Part shown: one piece after another, positions 10,231-20,956 of the stretch
How the letters are laid out: each line of letters starts with the position of its first letter
Position numbering within the stretch: the stretch's first letter is position 1
Origin: Aradus depressus
Lineage: Eukaryota; Arthropoda; Insecta; Hemiptera; Aradidae
Direction: 5' to 3'
Assembly: GCA_963662175.1 (NCBI GenBank)
Contig: OY759225.1
Location: 8,195,107 to 8,259,106 of the forward strand
DNA length: 64,000 nucleotides
The notes under the pieces: generated by a model
Told to the model about the DNA's origin: nothing
The model's input: only the letters and a program-made list of their open reading frames with translations
The model's database searches: none
Program-made: the position numbers and the translations under genes

Positions 10231-10477
10231 TACTCATGCCCGGGCTTTAAGTACGAGGTCATATCGCCTACTACCAGGTGACTCTACTTCGAGAGTCCTA
10301 AATTTTGTCTACCTAGGTTTATTCATCTAGGGTTGGGTCTTTAGCAAGTACCTGACACACTGACTCGGGACAGCGTGCACGTTTTTAACCTCCTTTATGA
10401 AAAACTTAAAGATCTCGGCTTGGTTTCGAACCCGCGATTCTGAGCTCAGTAGACTAGCGCGAACTGCCAGCGCCCAA
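10231..10477 (-). mobile_element. SINE-A copy (minus), internally deleted
   Basis: Tail side actcatgcccgggcttta at the left, tRNA head (rc: gggcgctggcag...) at the right. It is strongly diverged and lies inside the AT-AC intron. Confidence 0.75.
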
Positions 10478-10530
10478 ACAAAACACAAAGATCTTAGCAA
10501 GCGAAAAATTCACAGCATGAAAACAGAGTA

Positions 10531-10954
10531 CAATAGAACCTCGATTATCCGTGGTAATGGGGAGGAGACATCGCGCGGATAAATGAAAACTACTTTTTGT
10601 TTAACGAATTAGATATGTGTTTACATTGTCATGTTATAACGTTATCAGGGCTTGAAATATGAAGTAATCCTTCTTTGTTTTTTGCGGTTTGAAATGGTTT
10701 TCCTTACTTCAATTCTAATTTTTCTCAAATTCATGACGTCATCGAAGTCAACATTTTCCTGTTGGCAGAAGTTGAGGAGGACATGAACTGCTTTCATTGC
10801 TTGACTTCTCTGACTGTTTTCTTCTTTAACGTCAAAACTGTCATCATTGTCGCTCTCATCGTCTTCTGAATCAGCCTCGCAAGTTTCTAGGAACCTATAC
10901 TTACTGCTTACACACCACGGTTAATCGCGATCATGGATAATCGAGGTTCTACTG
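10531..10954 (-). mobile_element. pogo/Tigger-like element with transposase C-terminal remnant
   Basis: Terminal inverted repeats caatagaacctcgattatcc (left) and ggataatcgaggttctactg (right), with a TA target duplication at both sides (10529-10530, 10955-10956). A minus-strand stretch from about 10890 to 10670 gives an acidic region (EADSEDDESDNDD) and then a tail like that of Tigger transposases. The catalytic core is gone, so it is non-autonomous. Confidence 0.75.
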
Positions 10955-11160
10955 TACTCATTTTTTTTTCCCTTATTTGGTGCATTATTATAGATATAAA
11001 TAAAAAATACATATTTTAACCCAGTTTAAATAATAAATCTTTATTGAGCTTATAATGATATCTCAGTTATATAACCTATGACCAAACAAGCTATGAAAGC
11101 TTATATAAAATATTTATTGATATCAATATGTGTATATTTTCCATAACTGATGTTTACGAC

Positions 11161-11242
11161 AGATAAAGATGAAATCAAACTGGAGAAAAGGCCCATGCTC
11201 TTCGAAGACCCCGCCTATCATGTTAATACTCTGAAACAATGA
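11161..11242 (+). CDS. POLR3A: POLR3A last coding exon H, with stop
   Basis: Joined through the AT-AC intron: ag|a makes Arg, then DKDEIKLEKRPMLFEDPAYH VNTLKQ and TGA at 11240-11242. The KRP.LFED segment matches the extreme C-terminus of RPC1, and the length fits. No AATAAA is seen soon after. TTTATTATT-rich sequence follows, so the poly(A) signal is undecided. Confidence 0.88.
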
Positions 11243-11339
11243 ACAACATCTTCGTATATTACTGTATTGTTAATATATGTTTTATTATTATTAATCATGT
11301 GTTTTATTATTGATTACCTGTAATTTTCCTATTTCATTA

Positions 11340-12540
11340 ACCCCCAGAACGAATTAATCAATTAACTTTACGCTCCCTCTCCAAAACTGGCCAATTTGGC
11401 TGTAAATCGATAGGTGTCGTCCTTATGGGATTTTGGTCACACATGTAAAATTTCGTGTTACATTCATTCTATCGGCAGTTATTAGAGTTTTAATGTTAAA
11501 CCTCCCCCTAATCCCTATATTTCATTTGGCTGAAAAACATCACGTGTAGTCGTTAGAGGGTTTTGGATTGACATATTTTTTATTTTTTTTTTTTTAAATT
11601 ATATTTGCAATCTATATACATAATAAGCAAATATGTGGTCAAAAAGAAAAATATAACGTCACTCGATGGGAGAAGCCAGCCAACGCTGACACTCCCTCGA
11701 TAATTAATTGTCATTATACACTATCCTCCGAGAAAAGATCGCTAGGCCACCTCCTGTTAAAGCGGCGGGGAGGATTGTCAGGATGGGAATGAGAGGAAAG
11801 GTCTTGTGCGAGAGGATTTGAATGGGAAGAAAGGTTTCTGTGGAATGATTGGAATCGGGATTTGATTAATTTATTGACAGTGGGAATACTGTGATCTCTG
11901 TGTAGGACTTTATTGGTGACATAGAAAGGTGCGTTGACAATTCGTCGGAGAAATTTGGACTGGAATGCTTGGATACGATTGATGTTGGATTGTTTAGTTG
12001 TACCCCAAAGTTCGAGTCCGTAAGTCCAAATTGGTCTTGTAAATCGTAAGTTTGTTGTTAGTCGTCAATTTTGATTTTGGTCCAAGTAGTTGATGTAACT
12101 GTCCGTATTTTGGATTCAGTTCTTGTCGTTTAAGTCGTGTATGTGGGTCCCACGTAAGTCTACTGTCTAGGTAAAACCCGAGATAGCGGACTTGGTTTGA
12201 AGAGGGAATCAGGATGTTGTTAATGATGACGGGAGGACAGGATTGACGGCGTAGGGTAAATGTGACTTGAACACATTTCTGCTCATTTAATTTAATTCTC
12301 CAGAGGTTGCACCACCTCTCTATTTCAGTGAGGTGCTCCTGGAGGATGAGTGAGGCTACAGCGGGATCGGGTTTGGTGGAAAGGATTGCTGTGTCGTCAG
12401 CGTAAGTCGTCAGTAATGTCTGAGGATGGATAGGAATGTCGGCGGATTGATATATACAATTTCGTTATAAAACTTTCATTCTATCGGGAATTATCGTGTT
12501 CACAGACAGCAAATTTTTTTTTCATATTTAAATGTATATT
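11340..12540 (-). repeat. Family X repeat interrupted by a LINE
   Basis: Minus-strand subunits of family X (…aatttcgtgttacattcattctatcgg…) run from 11340 to about 11575 and resume at 12444. A LINE sits between. Confidence 0.6.
11576..12443 (-). mobile_element. Jockey-like LINE 3' part with RT palm (minus)
   Basis: On the minus strand the piece near 12405-12390 reads YADDTAIL, the catalytic palm motif of reverse transcriptase. It goes on through a W-rich segment to LGFYLDSRLTWDPHTR. The 3' end shows as a T-run near 11577-11595. It is flanked by ggattgacata (11565-11575) and ggattgatata (12444-12454), a target duplication with one difference. Stops and frameshifts make it dead. A shorter sister copy is at 48800. 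Confidence 0.8.
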
Positions 12541-12980
12541 ACTCAATATATCGACTCACAAAAAAATTATGAAATAAAAATCAGCCCGATCAGGACAACA
12601 ACCTAGAAAGCCGGTTAACATAAAATCCAAGAGAGAGGCCAGACTATATTATCATTTAGCAACATGTGAAATAATCATTTCTCACTACATCAACCATCTT
12701 CACATGGTCCTTAATTATCCAACTTGGTACATTTTCCACCCCCCTGTTTTTAATTACAGTGCAGTTAAATCAGTTGCTGACGCTTCTGAGAAGAATTCTG
12801 GATTCACATATAAAATTTCGTGTCGATACATTCATTCTATTGGGAGTTGTGATCACAGACAGACAGAAATTTTGTTTTTCATATTTGGAAACTAGAGGTC
12901 GGTATACATGAAATTCCATTGAAATTCCGCATTTTTGCTTTACATAACTTTTCCTATACCTACTATACTTCGTAAAGCTG
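12485..12980 (-). repeat. Family X-related repeat block
   Basis: Minus-strand block with cagacagc, ccgatcaggacaacaacctag and catttctcactacatcaacc segments. The same pieces recur at 37795-37890, 38636-38720 and 39420-39610. It ends at the tatacttcgtaaagctgag terminus of family X. Confidence 0.55.
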
Positions 12981-13517
12981 AGAAAGTAAAATAGTGAAAT
13001 GTGAAAGTTAATTTATTTTTCTCTACTTGATCTCATGTCATTTTTGCTTATTACTTTCCTGCATAAGACAGGTACGATTTATATCCCTGAGTGCATTTTA
13101 ACGGTGGTCCCCGCTTCTTTTTCAGGAGCTTGACTGCATTTTAGCATAATCTTTTATAGACGTTGATCGCCTCTCAGAAAAAGTCGTAATTTATATCACT
13201 ACTTTTTAATAGTTTAAAATGATATTAAAATAGCCAAATTGCGTCAAATCATTTTTTGAAACAGGATGTCGGAAAAAATGATTTTTTGACGTATTACATA
13301 ACTTCCTCTATACTTATGACTCGACCGCAAATCTAGTTCCCGAAAAAATATTGATATAAGTATTTCATTCTATATTCCTTAGTAGTCGTGCTCCTTCCAA
13401 ACGCCCAGGGAAAATTAAATCTTAATTGTAAATTGTATCGGAAAATATCGGTACCTCAAAGCACAATAGTGCTATGTCCATTTTTTATGATTTTAAGAAA
13501 ATGATATCAATTGTTTG
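12981..13517. other. Unassigned AT-rich intergenic stretch
   Basis: AT-rich sequence with short family X-like scraps. I see no exon, RNA gene or clear element ends. Confidence 0.4.
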
Positions 13518-13832
13518 GTTAGGTTAATTAGGTTTTATGACTCATGCCCGGGCTTTAACTACGAGGTCATATCGCCTACTCCCAGAGCGCTCTTTCGTCA
13601 CTCTGGTGGACATGGGCCCGACTCTACTGTGGAAGTCCTAAATTTTGCCTACCCTAAATTGTTATTCACCTAGGGTAGGGGTCTTTAACGAATACCTGAC
13701 ATCGTACAGGCTCGGGACCATCGCTTAACGTCCCATCCGAAGGAAGGCGTGCTTGCTTAAGTTTATTTTACCTCCCAAATAAACTAAGGGCCTCGGTCGG
13801 GTTTCGAACCCACGATCTTGAGCTCGTTGGGC
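13518..13832 (-). mobile_element. SINE-A copy (minus)
   Basis: Tail side ggttaattaggtttta at the left, then the usual body. The head ends early, soon after the B box (rc ggtttcgaaccc near 13800). Confidence 0.85.
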
Positions 13833-14044
13833 AATCGTTTGGTGATAAGAAGCCTCATCAAAAGCACAATTCTGCTTTGTCATGTTACCATTAGAGGCAG
13901 ACCAACCACAAAAACAATTACCAATCACTAGTCAACCACAACTCCTTTCCTCTCTTCAAATCAATTATATATGAACAAACTGACACTATACTCATATATG
14001 TATCTATTTACTATTCACATGGAGGATCCTAATTCATGATAATC

Positions 14045-14250
14045 GTACTGAATAAAACACTAAGAACGAGTCAACAATTCCACTATATTTATATGAAAGA
14101 CAAAATATATTTCACTGGTTAGAGCATTGTCAAGTGTACAGGATAGTCATAAGTCTATATTATGCTCTAATCACCGAAATATATTGTGTCTTTTATATAA
14201 ATATAGTGGAATTTTTGACTCGTTCTAAGTGTTTTATTCAGTAGTACTTA
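14045..14250. repeat. Foldback (inverted repeat) element
   Basis: Two arms of about 85 bp: actgaataaaacactaagaac...ttccactatatttatatgaaag... on the left and its near-complement ...gtgttttattcagtag on the right, around a loop of about 30 bp. The outer part (tgaataaaac...ttccacta) resembles the outer part of the hammerhead-bearing foldbacks at 43645 and 52609, but I see no hammerhead core here. Confidence 0.6.
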
Positions 14251-14447
14251 CAATGAACTTCCACAAGATCTCTGGCGAAAACATCTCTAATCATGATAAT
14301 CAATTTTCTTCCTATATTGATCTTAATTTCTTCATTACGTCAGTTCTTTGTAGAACAGAGATGCCTGTCCGTGCACGGAGAAAAATATATTCTTGTGGCA
14401 AGAAAAAATGTTCTTGTGGCAAAAAAGTTTTACTCTGTATTTTGTGT

Positions 14448-14532
14448 TGGTGATAGGGAATAGTAGACATCAGTCGGTGATAGGGTATAGTAGACACCAC
14501 TAGGTGATAGGGTATAGTAGACACCACTAGGT
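14448..14532 (+). repeat. 27-bp tandem repeat, three copies
   Basis: Three units close to ggtgatagggtatagtagac + accacta, between two ttcttgtggcaagaaaa-like motifs. No function seen. Confidence 0.8.
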
Positions 14533-14845
14533 GATTCTCTCGATGAGAATAGAGTTTTACTACCCTAGCTAAACAAAGTATGAGGCATGTTTTTTTACTT
14601 AATTCTGTTTGAAGATAATGTCAAGAAGATTATTTCTTGCCACAAAATTATAGTTTTCTCCGTGTGCAGAACTTTGATTAGGGATGGTAGATAGATATGG
14701 AGAAAGTACCGATATTTTATCAATACTTTTCTATTATTATTTTACTTTCTAAGCTATAGAAGGAATAGTTTCCCACTCACCATTTTACACAAATTTGGAG
14801 ATAGCACTGTTGTGCTTTAAGGTATCGATATGTTACAAAGATTTC

Positions 14846-15345
14846 TGTTCAGGCGAGTTGCTTGAAGTTGCCGCCAGTTTCATTTATTATTTTGTATATT
14901 TAGATACCCCCTCCCACTTGTTGTCCTGATAGGGATTAGTACCCTCTGTACTCCTAAGTCTGTCCCCAGTTGTCCTTTGGATGCCTCTCCCTGAGGTTGT
15001 ATCCCGTTGCCGCTAAGGCCCCAGTCTATCCCGTTGCCGCTAAGGCCCCAGTCTATTCCCAGTTGCCTCTAAGGCCCCAGTTCTCTCTACGTTTCGTTGC
15101 CTCCCCCTGAGGCCCCAGTTTGCCTGCTCCAGATAGACCGTCCAGACTTCCGTCCAGTAAGGTATTTAATACAATAGCAATCGCTGGCCAGCCATTTGTA
15201 ATTTGTTTTAGATGCCCCTGGGCGAGGAAGGCTCTGCCTGGAAAATGGTAAGTTATATATAGTTCATTTCTAATTAATACAGTCCACTGTGAAAACCCCC
15301 CTCCGTATGCTCCCCTGATTAGATATTTCTGCAGGGGCGCCTACA
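14846..15345 (+). repeat. BEL/Pao 5' LTR
   Basis: Begins TGTTCAGGCG and ends GGGGCGCCTACA. It holds two exact tandem 24-bp units (gttgccgctaaggccccagt...) and a third degenerate one (about 15005-15080). The stretch ttatatatag near 15254 may be a TATA element. This LTR should start the genomic RNA. Confidence 0.93.
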
Positions 15346-15591
15346 TTTTGGTCCTACCGGGCAAGGATACGAATTTTGTTTGTGGCGTATCCAGCCAGCA
15401 TACCCCCCCCCCCCCCCCCCCCTCTTTGTAATTTTGATTTAATGTTGCCCCTCTTTTTATATTTGGTTGTAGCGTAGCCAAGCAGCTTTATCGCCCCTTT
15501 TGTATTTGTTCAATTTTATTTTTATTTTAGGTAGCCAGATAGCACCTTCTCATTAGTTTTTTCTTTTGTTTTGACACAACCCTTTTCCATC

Positions 15592-18500
15592 ATGTCAAAG
15601 AAGGAAGAAGAATCCGAACTTTCAGAGATCGGTGTGAAAATAGCAGTTGCCCTTGCTAGTAGAGAATTAGTGTTTTCGCAGGTCAGTGCGACCCTTAATG
15701 AGTCCAAGCGGTTAACCGTTGACACTTTGGACGATTTCACTCCGGCTTATCAGCGCTTAAGTGATCTAGTCTCACAGTTCAGTGCAATTCAACAAGAGCT
15801 TATCCTCCTAAAAGTGCATGCTACAAAGCACGAATCTAAGTCTGTGGAGATAACTAAGGTACAGCTTGCGTTTGACCAGCTTGTTGACACAACTCGAGCC
15901 AACTACTTGAGGTGTAAAAGACAAACACCTGTAGACCATATTATCACACCTTCGGCACATCAATCCCAATCAGTTTTACCTCGCATAAACATTCCTGTTT
16001 ATAATGGCGAAATTTCTAAGTGGCAAGAGTTTATATCTCTATATGACTCTTTGGTTCATAGTAATAGTTCTCTCAATCAGTTGCAGAAATTTCATTATTT
16101 ACGAGCCGCTCTGAAGGGCGAAGCATTATCGTTAGTTGCATCTCTCCCTTTGATGGAAGAAAATTACACCCTCGCTTATGAAGCCCTAAAAATGCGATAT
16201 GCTAATAAGCGACGCCTATTAACATATTATTTACAAAATATTTTGGATTTCCAGTCTATATCCAAACCATCCTATGATGGGCTTAAGAATTTTCTGCAAG
16301 TTCATCAAAATAATGTGAACGCTATTAAAGCTTCCAATGTGCCTAATTTAGCGGATTTTCTTTTATTTTCATTAGCTCTTTGTAATTTAGACCCTATTAC
16401 TCGTCGAACCTTTGAATCCAGGCAAGAAGCTAATTGTTTACCAGCCTATCAAGATTTAATTGATTTTGTAACGAATCAAGAAAGGTCGTACGAACTTGCT
16501 CCCCCAAGCAAATGTCCAGTTAGTAACTGGAATAAAGCTCAAACACTTATGTTAAGTTCTGCTAGCACTAGTAGATCTAGGTTAAGCAGCCCAGAAAATA
16601 TTAATCCGTCGTCTAATGGAAAATTTAGACCCCATTCGCCTGTTAGTTTCTCATGTCCGCACTGTAGTGCGCCTCACACTCTTTCAAGATGTTTATCGTT
16701 TCTCTCCCTTCCAGTTGATAACAAATATCAACTTTTGCGAAAGTGGAATCGTTGCTTCAACTGCACAGGTACACATTCACGTAAACAATGCCCTTCCAAC
16801 AAGGTATGTCAACATTGTTCTTCCAGGAATCACCATACTATGTTGCACCCCGTCAACATGGATGGTTCACCGAAACGTCCCCTAGCCAGTGGCGTAGGCA
16901 CGCAACCGGAGCCCCCCAAACCAGCTCAAGAGTCTCAAGTGATGTCATGCCACTACGAAGCCACATCCTCTGCCCCTTCTACTGTCCTCCTTGGAACAGC
17001 TCAGGTATTGATAAGAGGCAGTGACCAATTGTTTTACCCTTTCAGAGCAGTTTGTGACCCTGGATCACAAGTATCTATTTTGACTTCGTCGGCCACCCAG
17101 ACCCTCGGTCTTAAACCCTCATCTACTTCTAGATATCTCACTGGCATAGGACAGACCACCAGTAAGCCCATAGGCCAAGTGTCCTGTTGTTTGAAGTCTC
17201 GGCTCTGTGACAAGTCTTTTAATGTCAATGCTCTCGTGATGCCAAAGATATCCGGTAACATGCCATCTGTTTCGTTGCCTGAAGATTTTGTGAAGCGCTT
17301 TAAAGACCTCGAATTAGCTGACAGTCAGTTTTTTAAATCCTCAAAAGTCGACCTCCTTATAGGTGCCGATTTGTATCCAGAGATTCTCAATGACTCTGCG
17401 ACCCCTATGCTGCTCAAAGGTAATCCATCCGCCATCAGCACATATTTTGGTTGGGTAATAACTGGCTCTATAACTGGTAATTTGTCTCTGAGTCCCTCTC
17501 AGTCATTGTTAGCAACTTGTGAAGATGTAAATGACACCCTCGTCAAGTTTTGGCAAACAGAGGAAATTGACAACCCGTTGCCAAATAACCCCTCGTATGA
17601 CTTTTGTGAAGAATCCTTCAAGGTCACCCATACCAGAACAGAAACTGGTAGATATGTCGTTGCACTCCCGTTTAGGCCCGGTGCTTCTCCGCTAGCGTCT
17701 AATACTAAACGCTCCCTCTCGTCTTTCTATTCTCTAGAAACCCGGTTGTCTAAGGACCCCAAGAAGTATGAAGATTATAGAAGCTTCATGTCTGAGTACA
17801 TATCCCTCTCGCATATGTCCTCAGCCCCTAAACCATCAAATTACGTCATTCCTCATCATGGCGTATTAAAGTTGGACAGCACCACCACCAAACTCCGTGT
17901 GGTTTTCAATGGTTCTGCTCCTGATTCCACTGGTCTATCACTCAATGATCGACTGCTCAGTGAACCCAAGTTACAGCGTAACGTCTCGGCTATTTTGTCT
18001 TCTTTCCGATTCCATCGTATAGCCCTCTGCTCTGATATCAAGATGATGTACAGACAGGTTCTTCTTCATCCCTCTCAACGTGAATATCAGCACCTTTACT
18101 GGCGTTCAAGTACCACCGAACCGGTCCAGGAGTATGAGCTTAACACCGTCACCTATGGCCTGGGCCCCAGCGCCTTCCTAGCTCAACGGGTGCTGAAGCA
18201 GCTTGTACAAGATGAAGGAGAAGCTTATCCCCTCGCTTCCCTCGCTATAGTGGACAACACTTACGTTGATGACATCATTACAGGAGCTAGGGACGAAAAA
18301 TCTGCGATTAGGCTTCGTGATGAACTCATTTCATTGTTGGGAAAAGGTGGTTTCGAGCTCCGGAAATGGTGCACCAACACTCCCGCTGTTCTTGAATCTC
18401 TCCCTCTCGATCACCTAGACTCTACAGTTGTGTTCTCCACAGAAGACAAAGCTTTAAAAATTTTGGGTATGTTCTGGGAACCCCAGTCTGATTGTTTTTC

Positions 18501-20829
18501 CTTCACAGGAAATAGTTTCGAAGGACCTATCACCAAGCGTTCAATCTTGTCTTACATCGCCAAGATTTTCGATCCGCTTGGCCTTCTGTCACCGTTCATC
18601 TTTACTATGAAGTTGATGCTGCAGCAGCTCTGGCGCCTGAATCTGGACTGGGACACTGAGGTCACATATGATCTCGCTAAATTGTGGCATAAGTTGCATT
18701 GTGACATAGACAAACTGTCTAACCTCAAGATTCCACGTTATGTTCCATCCGACCCTTCTTTCCAATACAGTCTCATCGGTTTCTCTGATGCTTCTATTCA
18801 TGGATTCTCTGCGGTGCTCTATCTGAGGATATTCGACGGTAGCACTGTTCATGTAGTGTTATGGAGAGCAAAGAGCAAAGTTGCGCCTCTGAAAGTGTTA
18901 ACTATTCCCCGTTTGGAGCTCTCTGGTGCCCTACTCCTTTCTAAGTTAGTTTCCTCTGTGCAATCTGAAGGTTTTCCTCATCCCATCTCTGCGGTTTACC
19001 TTCATACTGATTCACAGATTGTTCTGTCCTGGTTAGCCACACCCCCACATTGTCTCAAAACGTTTGTGGCTAATCGAATCGTCTCCATATTGGAACTCAC
19101 CAAACCATCGTATTGGAGTTATGTGCCTAGCGCGGACAATCCTGCCGATTTGTCTTGTCGCGGACTGTCCCCTGCGCAACTTGGATCCTTGTGGTTCCAA
19201 GGCCCTAGTCAGTTAGTTTCCGATTTTCCCTACTGGTCAGGAGAAAATGCCGTTCATGAGTATAATACTCATGCCCATGTACTCGAAGAGATGAAGTCTG
19301 CGGACACATCCCTTATGGTGGAAGATAAGAAGAATAAACACCCCCTCTTGATCCTCATCGAAAAGAACTCATCGTTTCTGAAGCTGCAGCGTGTTTGTGC
19401 GTGGCTTCATCGTTTCGCCAACAATACACGTTCACCCTCTGGCATTTCACGTACTAGTGGACCCTTAACTCCACAGGAACTTGAGATTTCACTTGTGTGT
19501 CTTCTCAAGGTTACCCAGCAGTATCATTTTCATACGGATATATATCGTTTACAATCCAACCTTGAGGTGTCTCCCAGTATTGCCTCTTTGCACCCATTTC
19601 TCGATCCATCGGGACTCCTCAGGGTGGGCGGTAGATTACGGCACGCTAACATCTCTTATGATGCGAAGCACCCTATATTATTACCAAAAGAAGCACACTT
19701 ATCCAGGCTTATCTGTGGACACTACCACCTCGTGTCTCTACATGCTGGTCCCAGAGCAGTTCAGTCCATGATACAAGCAAAATTCTGGATAATTTCCTTA
19801 CGTGGTCTTCTTCGTAAATGTATTCATGCATGCGCAACATGTCACCGGTTTCGAGCCTCACCCTTTCGTCCGATCATGGCAGATCTTCCCGCTCACCGTG
19901 TGACAGTTCAGCGTCCCTTCCTGACTACTGGTGTTGATTATGCTGGCCCCTTTCCTGTGAAAACCAGTAAGTTGCGTAAATCCCCTCATTATAAGGGGTA
20001 CCTGTGTCTTTTTGTGTGCTCTACCACTAAGGCAGTGCATTTGGAGTTCGTCTCGGAACTCACCACCGAAGCATTTCTTGCAACCTTTGATAGGTTCATC
20101 GCACGCCGAGGTCTTCCCTCTCAGATCATCTCTGATTGCGGACGTAACTTCGTTGGAGCCTCTCGTCAACTGCAGGAACTTCATAAGTTCCTTCAGTCCC
20201 ATCATACAAGTATTTTCGATAATTTATCGAATCGTCAAGTATTATGGTCCTTCAATCCCCCTTATACTCCTCACTTCGGAGGGTTATGGGAGAGTGCCAT
20301 CAAATCCGCCAAATCGTTACTTCATCGACTCATCGGAGATCGTGCACTCACCTTTGAGGAGTATTCTACATTATTTTCAAGAATAGAAGCGGTTCTCAAC
20401 AGCCGACCCCTCTGTGCTCCATCTACAGATCCCGAAGATGCTGTGGATTATTTGACGCCCGGTCACTTTCTGATTGGTTCTTCGCTCCTGGCTCCTCCCG
20501 AGCCTCTTATTGAAGAATCAAAATCTCCTCGTCATCGTTGGCACTTGGTCCGTCAACTTCATCAATCCTTCTGGAGAAGATGGTCCACGGAATATCTCAA
20601 CACCCTGATCCAACGCACCAAATGGAAGAAGGATACTTCCACTCCAGAGATAGGGGACCTGGTATATGTGCCCGATGACGCACATTCCCCTCTCTCTTGG
20701 CCTCTGGCTCGTATCACGGCTGTGCACCGTGGTACTGATGGGGTAGTACGAGTAGTCACTGTGAACACTCCCGCTGGAATATTTACTCGTTCCGTTCACA
20801 AACTCCTCCTCCTCCGAGATATTTCGTAG
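15592..20829 (+). CDS. BEL/Pao Gag-Pol polyprotein
   Basis: 1745 codons from the first ATG (15592); the frame is also open for seven codons upstream but without an ATG. Domains by residue: coiled gag with a DUF1759-like segment (about 60-230); zinc-knuckle region with several CxxC pairs (355-430); retroviral-type aspartic protease near 489, where the usual D-S/T-G reads DPGSQ; reverse transcriptase (about 700-960) with palm motif YVDD at about 891; RNase H starting GFSDAS near 1065; integrase with HH-CC zinc finger (CATC near 1413) and the DDE core D about 1449, D about 1515 (ISDCG), E about 1567; DUF5641-like C-terminal domain (about 1620-1740). No stop or frameshift. No env-like frame. The protein carries out reverse transcription and integration in a cytoplasmic particle. 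The DPG protease triad is the one odd residue. Confidence 0.95.
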   Translation: MSKKEEESELSEIGVKIAVALASRELVFSQVSATLNESKRLTVDTLDDFTPAYQRLSDLVSQFSAIQQELILLKVHATKHESKSVEITKVQLAFDQLVDTTRANYLRCKRQTPVDHIITPSAHQSQSVLPRINIPVYNGEISKWQEFISLYDSLVHSNSSLNQLQKFHYLRAALKGEALSLVASLPLMEENYTLAYEALKMRYANKRRLLTYYLQNILDFQSISKPSYDGLKNFLQVHQNNVNAIKASNVPNLADFLLFSLALCNLDPITRRTFESRQEANCLPAYQDLIDFVTNQERSYELAPPSKCPVSNWNKAQTLMLSSASTSRSRLSSPENINPSSNGKFRPHSPVSFSCPHCSAPHTLSRCLSFLSLPVDNKYQLLRKWNRCFNCTGTHSRKQCPSNKVCQHCSSRNHHTMLHPVNMDGSPKRPLASGVGTQPEPPKPAQESQVMSCHYEATSSAPSTVLLGTAQVLIRGSDQLFYPFRAVCDPGSQVSILTSSATQTLGLKPSSTSRYLTGIGQTTSKPIGQVSCCLKSRLCDKSFNVNALVMPKISGNMPSVSLPEDFVKRFKDLELADSQFFKSSKVDLLIGADLYPEILNDSATPMLLKGNPSAISTYFGWVITGSITGNLSLSPSQSLLATCEDVNDTLVKFWQTEEIDNPLPNNPSYDFCEESFKVTHTRTETGRYVVALPFRPGASPLASNTKRSLSSFYSLETRLSKDPKKYEDYRSFMSEYISLSHMSSAPKPSNYVIPHHGVLKLDSTTTKLRVVFNGSAPDSTGLSLNDRLLSEPKLQRNVSAILSSFRFHRIALCSDIKMMYRQVLLHPSQREYQHLYWRSSTTEPVQEYELNTVTYGLGPSAFLAQRVLKQLVQDEGEAYPLASLAIVDNTYVDDIITGARDEKSAIRLRDELISLLGKGGFELRKWCTNTPAVLESLPLDHLDSTVVFSTEDKALKILGMFWEPQSDCFSFTGNSFEGPITKRSILSYIAKIFDPLGLLSPFIFTMKLMLQQLWRLNLDWDTEVTYDLAKLWHKLHCDIDKLSNLKIPRYVPSDPSFQYSLIGFSDASIHGFSAVLYLRIFDGSTVHVVLWRAKSKVAPLKVLTIPRLELSGALLLSKLVSSVQSEGFPHPISAVYLHTDSQIVLSWLATPPHCLKTFVANRIVSILELTKPSYWSYVPSADNPADLSCRGLSPAQLGSLWFQGPSQLVSDFPYWSGENAVHEYNTHAHVLEEMKSADTSLMVEDKKNKHPLLILIEKNSSFLKLQRVCAWLHRFANNTRSPSGISRTSGPLTPQELEISLVCLLKVTQQYHFHTDIYRLQSNLEVSPSIASLHPFLDPSGLLRVGGRLRHANISYDAKHPILLPKEAHLSRLICGHYHLVSLHAGPRAVQSMIQAKFWIISLRGLLRKCIHACATCHRFRASPFRPIMADLPAHRVTVQRPFLTTGVDYAGPFPVKTSKLRKSPHYKGYLCLFVCSTTKAVHLEFVSELTTEAFLATFDRFIARRGLPSQIISDCGRNFVGASRQLQELHKFLQSHHTSIFDNLSNRQVLWSFNPPYTPHFGGLWESAIKSAKSLLHRLIGDRALTFEEYSTLFSRIEAVLNSRPLCAPSTDPEDAVDYLTPGHFLIGSSLLAPPEPLIEESKSPRHRWHLVRQLHQSFWRRWSTEYLNTLIQRTKWKKDTSTPEIGDLVYVPDDAHSPLSWPLARITAVHRGTDGVVRVVTVNTPAGIFTRSVHKLLLLRDIS

Positions 20830-20956
20830 TGCCCCCCTTAATATTGTATATAGCTCAAAGTTATTTTTTCTGTTTTAGTTTTTTAGTGTTACCCGTCTCA
20901 GGAAGTTCAGTTCTTTATTTAGCTTGAGTAAATTATTTTAATTTAGGTGGGCGGTA

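Larger units (their letters stand above)
9104..11160 (+). other. U12-type AT-AC intron of POLR3A
   Basis: The 5' end is ATATCCTTT, a full match to the minor-spliceosome AT-AC donor consensus. The 3' end is ...TTCCATAACTGATGTTTACGAC. TTCCATAAC is one base off the U12 branch consensus TTCCTTAAC and lies about 14 bases before the AC end, in the usual range. Cutting at AC keeps the frame; cutting two bases later at AG would give an immediate TAA. The intron holds two SINEs and two pogo-like pieces. Confidence 0.92.

Noticed and set aside
11159..11164. GT-AG reading of the last POLR3A intron
   Set aside because: There is no GT at the exon G end, and the AG two bases after AC would place TAA in frame.
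14045..14250. Hammerhead in the 14 kb foldback
   Set aside because: Outer ends resemble the hammerhead foldbacks but no CUGANGA or GAAA core is present.
16616..20799. Further frames on both strands within the BEL element
   Set aside because: All are shadows of the single gag-pol frame.
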